Below are positions 6,425 to 6,426 of a stretch of DNA of 6,426 nt, in pieces. The translations under genes and the position numbers were made by a program. Source of the DNA: Verrucomicrobiota bacterium (GTDB lineage Bacteria > Verrucomicrobiota > Verrucomicrobiia > Limisphaerales > JAGWYX01); NCBI GenBank assembly GCA_018969165.1, contig JAGWYX010000236.1:1-6426 (forward strand), written 5' to 3'. Every line of letters begins with the position of its first letter. Position 1 is the first letter of the stretch. The notes under the pieces are model-generated. The model saw nothing but the letters and a program-made list of their open reading frames with translations, did no database searches and was not told where the DNA came from.

Positions 6425-6426
6425 CC

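Noticed and set aside
1..6426. Insertion sequence, CRISPR array, tRNA, toxin-antitoxin or defence module
   Set aside because: No transposase motif, regularly spaced repeat, tRNA-like fold or defence domain was seen on either strand; nearly all the sequence is accounted for by seven genes.

Overview
This is a GC-rich (roughly two-thirds G+C by eye), gene-dense bacterial window. It carries most of a surface-polysaccharide (exopolysaccharide or capsule type) gene cluster on the + strand and the start of an unrelated lemA locus on the - strand. Protein style, GC content, tight gene packing and non-ATG starts would suit a Verrucomicrobiota or Planctomycetota type bacterium, probably environmental. 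That placement is a weak inference, because no rRNA or other phylogenetic marker is present.

Layout, left to right. (1) At 2-703 lies the C-terminal two-thirds of a sugar-nucleotide epimerase of the UDP-glucuronate/UDP-glucose 4-epimerase type; its Rossmann N-terminus is cut off by the window edge. (2) A 143-base gap follows with no gene. (3) At 847-1983 is an M20-family metallo-deacylase (ArgE/DapE-like). (4) At 1980-3188 is a GT4-like glycosyltransferase whose TTG start overlaps the M20 stop. (5) At 3185-4519 is a Wzx/MATE-like polysaccharide flippase whose GTG start overlaps the glycosyltransferase stop. (6) At 4603-5553 is a ChbG/YdjC-type carbohydrate deacetylase with an apparent export signal. 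(7) At 5572-5949 is a small three-helix membrane protein of unknown function. (8) Convergent to these, at 5960-6424 on the - strand, is a LemA-family protein whose N-terminal anchor lies beyond the right edge. No stretch longer than 300 bases lacks a gene.

Together, genes 1-6 suggest a pathway in which the epimerase supplies an activated sugar, the glycosyltransferase extends a lipid-linked oligosaccharide at the inner face of the membrane, the flippase moves it across, and the exported ChbG-like enzyme N-deacetylates the glycan outside the cytoplasm. The M20 enzyme does not have an obvious place in this scheme, but it is joined to the glycosyltransferase by a 4-base overlap. Its substrate is the most open question here.

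The most notable sequence-level observation is the junction between flippase and deacetylase. The flippase frame continues for 28 more proline-rich codons after its TGA and ends in an ATGA overlap with the deacetylase start, repeating the 4-base-overlap pattern of the two upstream junctions. The same gap also contains a candidate promoter whose -10 box sits only six bases before the deacetylase ATG. I see no insertion sequence, CRISPR array, tRNA, rRNA or defence system, and no convincing evidence of a wholly new system.
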